Source: Streptomyces sp. DT2A-34 | GTDB lineage: Bacteria > Actinomycetota > Actinomycetes > Streptomycetales > Streptomycetaceae | Reading direction: 5' to 3' | Assembly: GCF_030499515.1 (NCBI RefSeq) | Contig: NZ_JASTWJ010000001.1 | Span: forward strand, 4,072,001-4,136,000 | Length of the DNA stretch: 64,000 nt | Part shown: positions 24,019-30,638 of the stretch, one piece after another | How the letters are laid out: each line of letters begins with the position of its first letter | How positions within the stretch are numbered: the first letter of the stretch is position 1 | Position numbers and translations under genes: made by a program | The notes under the pieces: model-generated | The model's database searches: none | Seen by the model: the letters and a program-made list of their open reading frames with translations, nothing else | What the model was told of the DNA's origin: nothing

Positions 24019-25838
24019 TACCGAAGATCATCACCGGCAAGGGCAGCACCCGCCGCCTGATCGCCTACCTCTTCGGCAAGGGCGACGCCAACGAGCACGT
24101 CGACCCCCACCTGGTCGCGTCCTGGAACGACTTCGCCCCCGACCCTGGCCGTAGTCCCCACCGCGACCCGAAGGAGGTGGAAAAGCGGCTTTACACGCAG
24201 CTCGACCAGCCGGTGGCCATGCTCGGCCGCCAGGCCCCGAAGACCACGGTCTGGCACTGCCCGGTCCGCGCCGCCCCCGAGGACCCCATCCTGTCCGACG
24301 CCCAGTGGGCGGAGATCGCCCGCCGGATCGTCGCCGCCGTCGGCATCGCTTCCGCCGGGGACACCGAAGCCTGCCGCTGGGTGGCCGTACGGCACGCCGA
24401 CGACCACATCCACATCGCCGCCACCCTCGTCCGCCAGGACGGCCGCCGCCCCCGCCGGGACTACGACATCCGAGCCGTCCAGCGCGAAGGCCGCCAGATC
24501 GAAGTCGACTACAGGCTGAGGCGGTTGAAGCCGGGCGACGGCACCGCCGCCAAGCGCCCCACCAGCAAGGAACACTTCAAGGCCAAACGCCTGGGCCAGG
24601 ACGCCACCGCCCGCGAGATCCTGCGCCGGCGCGTCCGCCGCGCCATGGCCGCCGCCTCTACGGAGACCGAGTTCTTCGTCCTACTGGAAGCGTCCGGCCT
24701 GGTGGTGCGCCCGAAGACAGAGCCGTCCGGAGACGTGACCGGCTACAGCGTCAGCCTGCCCGGCGACGTCAACAAACAGGGCGAACCCATCTGGTACGCC
24801 GGCTCCACCCTCTCCGGCGACCTCTCCCTGCCCCAGGTCCGCAAGCGCCTCGCCACGACCGCTCCTGAGCCGGTCTCCGTCCGACCGGGCAACCCGTGGC
24901 ACCAGGCCACCGCCGCCACCGAACGCATCCCCCACCACCTCACCCACAGCGACGACGGCATGGCCCAGGGACAACTTGCCGCGCTCGGCGGAGCACTCGA
25001 CCTGCTCTCCCTCACCGCCCCGGCCGCGGCGCGGGCCGAGCTGGAACGAGCCGCCGTGACCTTCGAGCGCGCCACTCGCTCCCGCATCGCCGCCGACCAC
25101 GCCAGCGCCCGTGCCCTGCGCCGCAGCGTCCAGGCGATCTGGAACGCCCCCGCACGCCACGGCGACGCCGCGGGACTGGCGATGCTGATCGACGCCGCGC
25201 TCACCGCCGTCGCCTACGCCGTGCACTGGCACCGCACCCGCCAGCACGCCCAGCAGGAAGCGGCAGCAGAACAGGCCCTGGTCCATCTGCAAGAGGCGTA
25301 CGCGCAGGTCGCGGAACCCGTCTTGGTGGGGCTGGCCCACCGCTCACCCGATCTGCAGAGCAAGCGCCGCTACGCCCGCCACGTCCAGGAGGCGGTTCCC
25401 GAGTACGCCGAGCGCATCCTCAACGACCGTGCCTGGGATGCCCTGGCCACTGTGCTCGCTGAAGCGGAGGCGGCAGGCCACAATGCCTCCGCCCTCCTCG
25501 ACCAGGCTGTCCGCCAACGCACGTTGGACGACGCCCGCAGCCCTGCCCGCGCCCTGACCTGGCGCATCCATCGCCTCGGCCAGCGCCACGCACCCGGCCC
25601 ACAGGCACAGGCCGCCAACGCCCGCCACACCGCGCAGCGCCCGACCACACCCCGCCCTTTCCAGAGGCCAAGGGACACCAGCGCTGATCACGTCGCTACG
25701 GACACCACAGGGCCGAGGAGTTCCAATGCCTCCTCCCACCGGTATCGGTCGGCACCTCCGCCGGCCTTGGGCTTGTGGGGCTCGTACGAGCCGATCAGGA
25801 CGCCCATCTCGCGCAGCTGGTCCAGGCTCCGGCGGTAG
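24015..25838 (+). CDS. relaxase/mobilization nuclease, 3' end fused to antisense DNA
   Basis: A 607-codon frame. The N-terminal 220 residues are a MobA/VirD2-type relaxase domain: IPKIITGKGSTRRLIAYLFG at the start and the metal-binding HADDHIHIAATLVR (His127, His131, His133). The middle and C-terminal parts are long helices typical of actinobacterial relaxases. It should nick DNA at an oriT and lead single-strand transfer, but the truncated MobC and the absence of a visible coupling protein suggest it is no longer mobile. The last roughly 50 codons run antisense through the 3' part of the flavoprotein gene (151-bp overlap), so the native stop has probably been lost. Confidence 0.78.
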   Translation: MIPKIITGKGSTRRLIAYLFGKGDANEHVDPHLVASWNDFAPDPGRSPHRDPKEVEKRLYTQLDQPVAMLGRQAPKTTVWHCPVRAAPEDPILSDAQWAEIARRIVAAVGIASAGDTEACRWVAVRHADDHIHIAATLVRQDGRRPRRDYDIRAVQREGRQIEVDYRLRRLKPGDGTAAKRPTSKEHFKAKRLGQDATAREILRRRVRRAMAAASTETEFFVLLEASGLVVRPKTEPSGDVTGYSVSLPGDVNKQGEPIWYAGSTLSGDLSLPQVRKRLATTAPEPVSVRPGNPWHQATAATERIPHHLTHSDDGMAQGQLAALGGALDLLSLTAPAAARAELERAAVTFERATRSRIAADHASARALRRSVQAIWNAPARHGDAAGLAMLIDAALTAVAYAVHWHRTRQHAQQEAAAEQALVHLQEAYAQVAEPVLVGLAHRSPDLQSKRRYARHVQEAVPEYAERILNDRAWDALATVLAEAEAAGHNASALLDQAVRQRTLDDARSPARALTWRIHRLGQRHAPGPQAQAANARHTAQRPTTPRPFQRPRDTSADHVATDTTGPRSSNASSHRYRSAPPPALGLWGSYEPIRTPISRSWSRLRR

Positions 25839-26242
25839 GCGGGGTGGGCGGCCTGGGCCGAGTTCAGGTAGGGCAGGACAGCGGTCGGGATGCCCATGCC
25901 GTACGCCTCGCACAGGATGCCCAGGGCGAGCGTGTCGGATATGCCGGCGGCCCACTTGTTGACCGTGTTGAAGGTGGCCGGCGCGACCGCGATCGCATCC
26001 GCGGGCGGCAGAGGTCGTGGCTCACCGGGCGTGCGCCAGGCCGAGCGGATCGGGTAGCCGGTCTGGGCCTCGATCGCCTCGGTGTCGAGGAAGCCCAACC
26101 CTTGCGGAGTGGCAATGACGCCTACGTCCCAGTGCCGCTCCTGCGCGGCGGTGATCAGCCTGCCGACGTCGCCGGCAACTCCGGCCGCACAGACGACAAC
26201 GTAGAGGAAGGGCTTCTTGCCCGAAAGAATCTGCTCGGTCAC
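25688..26242 (-). CDS. flavoprotein (HFCD/EpiD-like)
   Basis: A 184-residue protein of the flavoprotein family (PF02441-like) that includes peptide cysteine decarboxylases and phosphopantothenoylcysteine decarboxylase. The FMN-contact region VVVCAAGVAGDVGRLITAAQ is at the N-terminus. APATFNTVNKWAAG corresponds to the PASANT-type motif of EpiD. GTG at 26242 follows TTGGAG. It is the last gene of the leftward RiPP-like cluster. The candidate peptide has a Cys as its penultimate residue, a possible substrate, although EpiD-type enzymes act on a C-terminal Cys. A role in another small-molecule pathway is possible. Confidence 0.72.
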   Translation of the reverse strand: MTEQILSGKKPFLYVVVCAAGVAGDVGRLITAAQERHWDVGVIATPQGLGFLDTEAIEAQTGYPIRSAWRTPGEPRPLPPADAIAVAPATFNTVNKWAAGISDTLALGILCEAYGMGIPTAVLPYLNSAQAAHPAYRRSLDQLREMGVLIGSYEPHKPKAGGGADRYRWEEALELLGPVVSVAT

Positions 26243-26371
26243 GCGTGAACTCCAAGGCGGTGAGCATCCCTTAGGCGGCCAGACGATTCACTTTCGATCG
26301 TCGAGGGACGCAAGGCGGCCACAAAGCTGGCAATGCCGCGCCCCGCCCGGCGGCCCGAGGCGGGCTGCGGC

Positions 26372-27061
26372 TCAGGTGCTGATGAGGCGGCTGTCGAAGC
26401 CGGCGCCCAGGAGGCGCTCGTAAGCGTCATGGACATCCCCTGGGACGACCTGCTCAACGGCGAAACCGAGCTTCGGGTATTCGATCACCCTTTGCAGGTC
26501 ACCGACGAGCATGTCGACGACGAGCTTTTCGTCGCCGATCGACTTGATGTAGTCGTCCAACTCCATTGGCTCGGAGGCGCATACGACATCGGCCTCGGGC
26601 CACAGCTGACGGCAGGTCGCGTACGAGCGGCGCTCCATGTACGGCTTGGAGATCAGCAGCAGCGACTGCACCTCCACCCCGGCCTCGGTCAGCAGCTCGC
26701 GGGAGAAGGTGATGTTCTGGCCGGTGTTGGCGGCCTTCGGCTCGACCAGGATTGCCTCGTTCGGCACGCCCAGGCTCAGGGCGTGCTCGCGGTAGTGGAC
26801 GGCCTCGCCGCGGGGAAAGCGGGCACGGGTGGTGGGGCTGTTTCCGCCGCTGAAGACCACGACCGGAAAGAAACCGGCGCGGTAGAGAGCGACGGCAGTG
26901 GTGGCCACGCCCAGGTCGTGGCTGCCCAGGCCGATCGCCGCGGAGCAGGGCCGCCGCTCATGGCCCATCCGGTGGTAGTCCCAGATCAGCACCGCGTCGT
27001 GGAATTGCTCATCGGTGATCTGGCGCTGTTCGTTGTGCGGCACCGGCACTCCCTGGCTCAT
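26372..27061 (-). CDS. YdcF-like (DUF218) protein
   Basis: A 229-residue cytoplasmic protein of the ElyC/SanA/YdcF (DUF218) family. Typical blocks are GLGSHDLGVATTAVALYRAG, VVVFSGGNSP, NTGQNITFSRELL and LLLISKPYMERRSYATC. The family has a Rossmann-like fold; YdcF of E. coli binds SAM, but no reaction is established. There is no membrane anchor, unlike SanA/ElyC. ATG at 27061 has AAAGGA nine bases upstream. It lies between the methyltransferase and flavoprotein genes in the same direction, so it is probably part of the peptide-modifying cluster. Confidence 0.75.
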   Translation of the reverse strand: MSQGVPVPHNEQRQITDEQFHDAVLIWDYHRMGHERRPCSAAIGLGSHDLGVATTAVALYRAGFFPVVVFSGGNSPTTRARFPRGEAVHYREHALSLGVPNEAILVEPKAANTGQNITFSRELLTEAGVEVQSLLLISKPYMERRSYATCRQLWPEADVVCASEPMELDDYIKSIGDEKLVVDMLVGDLQRVIEYPKLGFAVEQVVPGDVHDAYERLLGAGFDSRLIST

Positions 27062-27172
27062 ACCTGCTGGTCCTTTCGGATGCCCTCGATGCTGTGCGGT
27101 TGGGGGTTCAGCACGTGCTGGAGGGCGACCCCGTTTCCTTCCCGCCATGCCTCTGCGGCATTGGCCGGAGCC

Positions 27173-27922
27173 TCACCCCTGATAGCGAGCCACCGTGTAG
27201 GCGCCTGGACCCAGGACAGGCAGTGCGCCGGTTTCGTTGACAATCTCAAGGACCTCGAAACCGGCGAGGAGCGCGTGCAGCTCCAGTTCGCGAGGGCCGA
27301 GAACACGCCGCCGGATGGCATCGTGGCACTCTTCGCCCGAGTCGAACACCCAGTGCCGACGCATGGTGTTGATCTGTGTCCGCAGGTCCCACTGGTAGCT
27401 GATGGTCACTGTGGCGGCCCCGAGGCGGGTCTCTACGCGGGCATGTTGAGGGCTCGGAGACTCGATCGGGGCTACCGGGGAGCACAGGACGAGCAGGGTG
27501 CCCGGGTGCGCGTGTGCGGCGAAGGTCTGGAACGCTGCCCGGACGTCAGCGTTGTCGTGCAGGTAGGCGAGAGAGTTGCCCAGACACACCAGTACGTCGG
27601 CGGTGTGGCCGAGTCGGACGGTGCGCATGTCCCCGACCCGGAAGTCGAGTTCGGGGCGCGTGCGGCGTGCGTAGTCGACCAGGCCGGGCTGGAGATCGAC
27701 GCCGATGCAGTCGAAGCGCCGGGCCAGCAGGTCCAGGTCCCTGCCGGTGCCGCAGCCGAAGTCCAGCAGTGTGCGGGCTTGTGGGCAGTGCCGGTCGACG
27801 AGTTCCCGGCAGATTCTCGCGCTGTCGCTGTCGGCCTGCACGCTGTCATACAGCGTGGGGTCCCGGTAGAAGAGGTTCGACGCTTCGAGGCGTTCCGCCT
27901 CCACGATGTCCAGGCTGCTCAT
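27173..27922 (-). CDS. class I SAM-dependent methyltransferase
   Basis: A 249-residue methyltransferase. Motif I is LLDFGCGTG (52-60), followed by GVDLQPGLVDYARR (motif II) and DVLVCLGNSLAYL. The C-terminal half forms a beta-rich lid (VTISYQWDLRTQINTMRRHW). The ATG overlaps the stop of the asparagine-synthetase-like gene (ATGA), so the two are made together. It likely methylates the product or a side chain of the candidate peptide, but the substrate is inferred from context only. Confidence 0.82.
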   Translation of the reverse strand: MSSLDIVEAERLEASNLFYRDPTLYDSVQADSDSARICRELVDRHCPQARTLLDFGCGTGRDLDLLARRFDCIGVDLQPGLVDYARRTRPELDFRVGDMRTVRLGHTADVLVCLGNSLAYLHDNADVRAAFQTFAAHAHPGTLLVLCSPVAPIESPSPQHARVETRLGAATVTISYQWDLRTQINTMRRHWVFDSGEECHDAIRRRVLGPRELELHALLAGFEVLEIVNETGALPVLGPGAYTVARYQG

Positions 27923-29391
27923 GCAAGGCTCCGGAGTCCGACTTCCAGGGCGAGTGTGTCGCACAGCAGGTCAGGCACCACGGGGGCTCGCTCCGCGTGC
28001 TCCCGGGCCTGGGCCAGGGCGACGGGATCAACGTAGCCGAGGTCGACCAGCAATGACTCGCGGAGCATGTCGTCCAGGAGGGGGAGGCCGTAGCTGCGCA
28101 GGCCCGACTCCATGACCGCGAGGAAGTTCTCCGGTTCGGTCGGGGCCGCGACGGACTCGGGCAGTCCGGCATGCCGCAGGCGGTCGCGGAACATCGTCTT
28201 GCCCTGCTTGTGCTCGTGTGGCAGTTGCTCCATGAAGCGGACGATTCGGGGGTGGACGAGCGGAGCCACCGGCCAGATTCCGAGTCTCAGGTAGGCCGGG
28301 TTGTGCAGGCCGAAGGCCATGAGCGCGGGCACCGGGAGCACGGGGATGGGGGCGAGGTTCTCGTCCACCTGGGCCAGGGCCTCGATGGCCTTGTCCCCGA
28401 GCCAAGGGATGGGCTCTGCCGCGGGGAGTTCGGCACCCGTACGGGAGTGGCAGGCATTGACCTCATCCCCGCCACCGCCCGTGAAGACCACCTCGCAACC
28501 GTGGGCGGCCACGTGCCCGCGCAAGACGTCGAACGCCTCCTGGTAGAAGGCTCCTGCCGGGTTGTGCGGCAATCCGCGCTCCCGTACCCCACCGGGCACG
28601 AACGGCGGGTGCTGCATGGCCGGGACGGCGGTGTCCCTCAGTCCCAGGTGATCCACCAGCATGCGACGTCGGTCTTGCTGGAGCCGGCCGATCCGGCCGC
28701 CCATGAGCAGGCCGAATGTGCGGACGGAGCCGAAGCCGGCTGCGGCGGTGGAGAGAGTCACGTTGCCCGAGTCGGCCCCGCCGGACACCTCGACGCCGAC
28801 GCAGCTCGCCGTAGAAAGCCACCCGGCCGCAACCTCGGTCAGCAGCGCATCGAACGCGTCCACCGGGTCAACACCCGGGCGCAGCCTTCGGGGTTCCAGT
28901 ACGTGCTGGGCGGGCTCGGGGTAGAGGATCGTGAGTCCCTCGGTCGTGAAGACGGCCGTGGCCCGTTCCGTGAGCCGGTACACCCCGTCAAAGAGAGTGT
29001 CGGCGCTGTAGCGGTGCCGGCGGGTCAAGGTGCGCGCCATGGCCCGGGGATTGAGTTGGTCAAGTCCCAGGTGAGGCCGTAGGTCGGCCAAGTCCCATGA
29101 GCCGTACAGGTCTTCCCCGACCGCCACCAGATACAGCGGCGCGGTGCCGAACACGCCCGCTGAGACCTGAACCTCGTCCGGGCGTAGGAGCAGGGACGCG
29201 AAGTCGACCTCCCCGCCCTTGTCCTCCCTCACCAGAGCACAGACGCCGGATCCATCGCCCGGCACAAGCTCGGCTTCCAAGGCAGCCGCGTGAGCGGGTC
29301 TGATCCAGCTCTGCCCGCTGACCCACCGGTCTGTGTCCCAGCGCCAGGCTGTGCTCCGGGTGTCGGCCAGCCGCACACGAAACGAAAGCAC
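27919..29391 (-). CDS. asparagine-synthetase-like amide-forming enzyme
   Basis: A 490-residue protein homologous to the synthetase half of asparagine synthetase B. The ATP-pyrophosphatase P-loop is SGGADSG (203-209), with FTGGGGDEVNACH as the second nucleotide motif and a C-terminal GKTMFRDRL segment. The N-terminal domain looks like a glutaminase fold but starts MLSFRV and lacks the Cys nucleophile. This is also the state of lasso-peptide cyclases (C proteins) and beta-lactam synthetases, which adenylate a carboxylate and close an amide ring. GTG at 29391 follows GGGGGAA. Its position just after a short peptide gene supports a cyclase role, though no B1/B2 genes are present. Confidence 0.78.
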   Translation of the reverse strand: MLSFRVRLADTRSTAWRWDTDRWVSGQSWIRPAHAAALEAELVPGDGSGVCALVREDKGGEVDFASLLLRPDEVQVSAGVFGTAPLYLVAVGEDLYGSWDLADLRPHLGLDQLNPRAMARTLTRRHRYSADTLFDGVYRLTERATAVFTTEGLTILYPEPAQHVLEPRRLRPGVDPVDAFDALLTEVAAGWLSTASCVGVEVSGGADSGNVTLSTAAAGFGSVRTFGLLMGGRIGRLQQDRRRMLVDHLGLRDTAVPAMQHPPFVPGGVRERGLPHNPAGAFYQEAFDVLRGHVAAHGCEVVFTGGGGDEVNACHSRTGAELPAAEPIPWLGDKAIEALAQVDENLAPIPVLPVPALMAFGLHNPAYLRLGIWPVAPLVHPRIVRFMEQLPHEHKQGKTMFRDRLRHAGLPESVAAPTEPENFLAVMESGLRSYGLPLLDDMLRESLLVDLGYVDPVALAQAREHAERAPVVPDLLCDTLALEVGLRSLA

Positions 29392-29414
29392 CTGCTTCCC
29401 CCTCGGTCATGGGG

Positions 29415-29445
29415 CGGTGGAGCAGGGCTCGGCCCTGCTCCACCG
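29415..29445 (-). terminator. attenuator-like hairpin after the candidate precursor gene
   Basis: A perfect 13-bp stem (CGGTGGAGCAGGG with CCCTGCTCCACCG) and a 5-nt loop lie 14 bp after the stop of the 38-residue peptide and before the synthetase start. No U-tract follows. Stem-loops in this position are common in RiPP operons, where they let the precursor be made in excess over the enzymes. Confidence 0.75.
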
Positions 29446-29459
29446 CGTTCACGGGCTGG

Positions 29460-29576
29460 TCAGCTGCAGTGGTCGCCGTTGTTGTCGCCACCGCCGGGCA
29501 TCTTGTCGAGCAGCACCGCGTCCATGCTGGGGACGCCGGTGATCAGGTCGCCGGTGAACAGTTCGTCTATGTTCAT
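29460..29576 (-). CDS. candidate RiPP precursor peptide (38 residues)
   Basis: ATG at 29576 with AGGAGAGGAAAGGCC upstream, a strong ribosome site. The N-terminal 25 residues are leader-like (MNIDELFTGDLITGVPSM, then DAVLLDK). The C-terminus MPGGGDNNGDHCS is rich in Gly, Asp and Asn, with Cys37 next to last. If cut before Gly28, an amide between the Gly28 amine and Asp35 would give an eight-residue ring, a size used by lasso peptides. The three-residue tail would be too short to thread, so a plain macrolactam or another modification is as likely. The gene sits directly upstream of the synthetase-like enzyme and its hairpin. Peptide identity is inferred from size, position and composition. Confidence 0.65.
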   Translation of the reverse strand: MNIDELFTGDLITGVPSMDAVLLDKMPGGGDNNGDHCS

Positions 29577-29730
29577 GGCCTTTCCTCTCCTACGGAGTGA
29601 ATGGACAAGCCCCGCGAAGTGCGGAGCCCTGGACCCGCCCCGGCCGCGGGCAGACCGGCGACCGGGACGGGAGCTCATCGAGGGGACTGCCACGGCGGCA
29701 GGGTGCCGCCGGTGACACCGCCTGCTGCGA

Positions 29731-29814
29731 TCCCGCTCTGGCCGCTGGGGAGTTGTTGAGCCCGCCCCGGTGGCGAACCGGGTCTTCCTGAGGGCTCGCG
29801 CGGCCAGAGCGGGA
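29731..29814. repeat. inverted repeat in the leader of the candidate precursor gene
   Basis: Perfect 14-bp arms TCCCGCTCTGGCCG (29731-29744) and CGGCCAGAGCGGGA (29801-29814) are separated by 56 bp. They lie between the 42-residue gene and the peptide gene. The structure could terminate or attenuate the upstream transcript, or be an operator pair. Confidence 0.7.
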
Positions 29815-29836
29815 GTCAGTGAGTGCCCGTCGAGGG

Positions 29837-29965
29837 CTAGGACCGGTCGAAGTACCAGAAGGCGCAGCCGACCGGTGCGGTGGAGGCGATGAACAGAGGT
29901 GACAGCAGCCACTGGCGCCAGCCATAGGGGCCACGGCGCAAGTTGTTGCGCCAGCTGTTCTTCAT
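29837..29965 (-). CDS. 42-residue small membrane peptide
   Basis: The frame starts at ATG 29965, overlapping the stop of the preceding 48-codon gene (ATGA), and ends at TAG 29839-29837. The N-terminus is basic and aromatic (MKNSWRNNLRRGPYGWRQW). Residues about 19-38 (WLLSPLFIASTAPVGCAFWY) can span the membrane, and the end is FDRS. Translational coupling to two upstream frames argues that it is real. A role as an immunity or export helper, or as a second modified peptide, can only be guessed. Confidence 0.6.
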   Translation of the reverse strand: MKNSWRNNLRRGPYGWRQWLLSPLFIASTAPVGCAFWYFDRS

Positions 29966-30108
29966 TGTTCGCGGTGCCCCTTCTCGGGTTGCCGGACGAA
30001 GGGCGGGAGGCCGGGTGGACTGATGAAGAGGCGTCGTGCCCGTTCCTGTTCAGGCCAGGTCGCTCCGGGCGGGCGCATGGGCAGATCGGTGGGGGCTTCG
30101 TCAGGCAT
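29962..30108 (-). CDS. 48-residue proline-rich small protein
   Basis: ATG 30108 overlaps the last codons of the 123-residue gene and the TGA overlaps the ATG of the 42-residue gene. The product begins MPDEAPTDLPMRPPGATWPE and has a C-terminal LFISPPGLPPFVRQPEKG. It is hydrophilic, rich in proline and probably unstructured. Nothing in it matches a family I know. The case for it is its tight fit between two overlapping genes of the same operon. Confidence 0.55.
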   Translation of the reverse strand: MPDEAPTDLPMRPPGATWPEQERARRLFISPPGLPPFVRQPEKGHREQ

Positions 30109-30472
30109 CGGCTTCGTCCTGTTCCTGCGTCTCGCGGTAGACGTCAGCGAAGCGCCGGGTCAGCAGGCCGACTTCACGCATGTACTGGTAGGCACCGAAT
30201 TGGGTGGACTCCGCGGTCGGCCGGCGCGTCAGGTCTAGGACCCGGTAACCCTCCCGGAACAGCGCCTGTACGGCCGGGTCCCCGTCGAAACCGAGGTCCT
30301 CGGCCATCAGCGCTCTGAGGTGACCAACCAGATCCCGGGTCGTCGCGTCGATCACAGGGCGATCAGGCATCGCCAGCCCGACGGCAAGCGCCGTAGCCAC
30401 GCTCTCGTCGACCGCCTCCAGGACGATCGGGAGCTGCGCCGCCTCGGACGACATGGCGCTCTGCGTTCCCAT
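30101..30472 (-). CDS. hypothetical protein (DUF6415-like?)
   Basis: A 123-residue, mainly helical, acidic protein starting MGTQSAMSSEAAQLPIVLEA. The middle LVGHLRALMAEDLGFDGDPA and the C-terminal YQYMREVGLLTRRFADVYRE give an amphipathic helical look. It may belong to the small Streptomyces proteins often found beside XRE regulators (DUF6415 type), but this is uncertain. The ATG at 30472 follows GGAGAAGGGG. It is the first gene of the leftward cluster and is divergent from the XRE regulator, with 166 bp between the two starts. Confidence 0.6.
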   Translation of the reverse strand: MGTQSAMSSEAAQLPIVLEAVDESVATALAVGLAMPDRPVIDATTRDLVGHLRALMAEDLGFDGDPAVQALFREGYRVLDLTRRPTAESTQFGAYQYMREVGLLTRRFADVYRETQEQDEADA

Positions 30473-30499
30473 GCCCGCACCCCTTCTCCGGTGTCCACA

Positions 30500-30517
30500 G
30501 TTGTCGTGGCTGACAAC
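30500..30517. promoter_or_regulatory. inverted repeat in the divergent promoter region
   Basis: GTTGTC and GACAAC (30500-30505 and 30512-30517) are separated by six bases, giving a symmetric site suited to a dimeric HTH regulator. It lies 28 bp upstream of the start of the 123-residue gene and 121 bp from the XRE regulator start. It is a candidate operator for that regulator. Confidence 0.5.
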
Positions 30518-30638
30518 GTCCAGAAAACCGGAGCGGGTTGGCGCGGACCACGGCATCCATGAGGCAGTCCTGGGACACTCATGGGACAGATCAGCGCCGC
30601 CAGGGTAGACACGAACGGGAACGTGGAAAGGGGGCGGC

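Noticed and set aside
27919..29391. Standard lasso peptide locus
   Set aside because: No RRE-type B1, no transglutaminase-like B2 protease, no Thr at position -2 of the possible cleavage site, and a predicted tail too short to thread.
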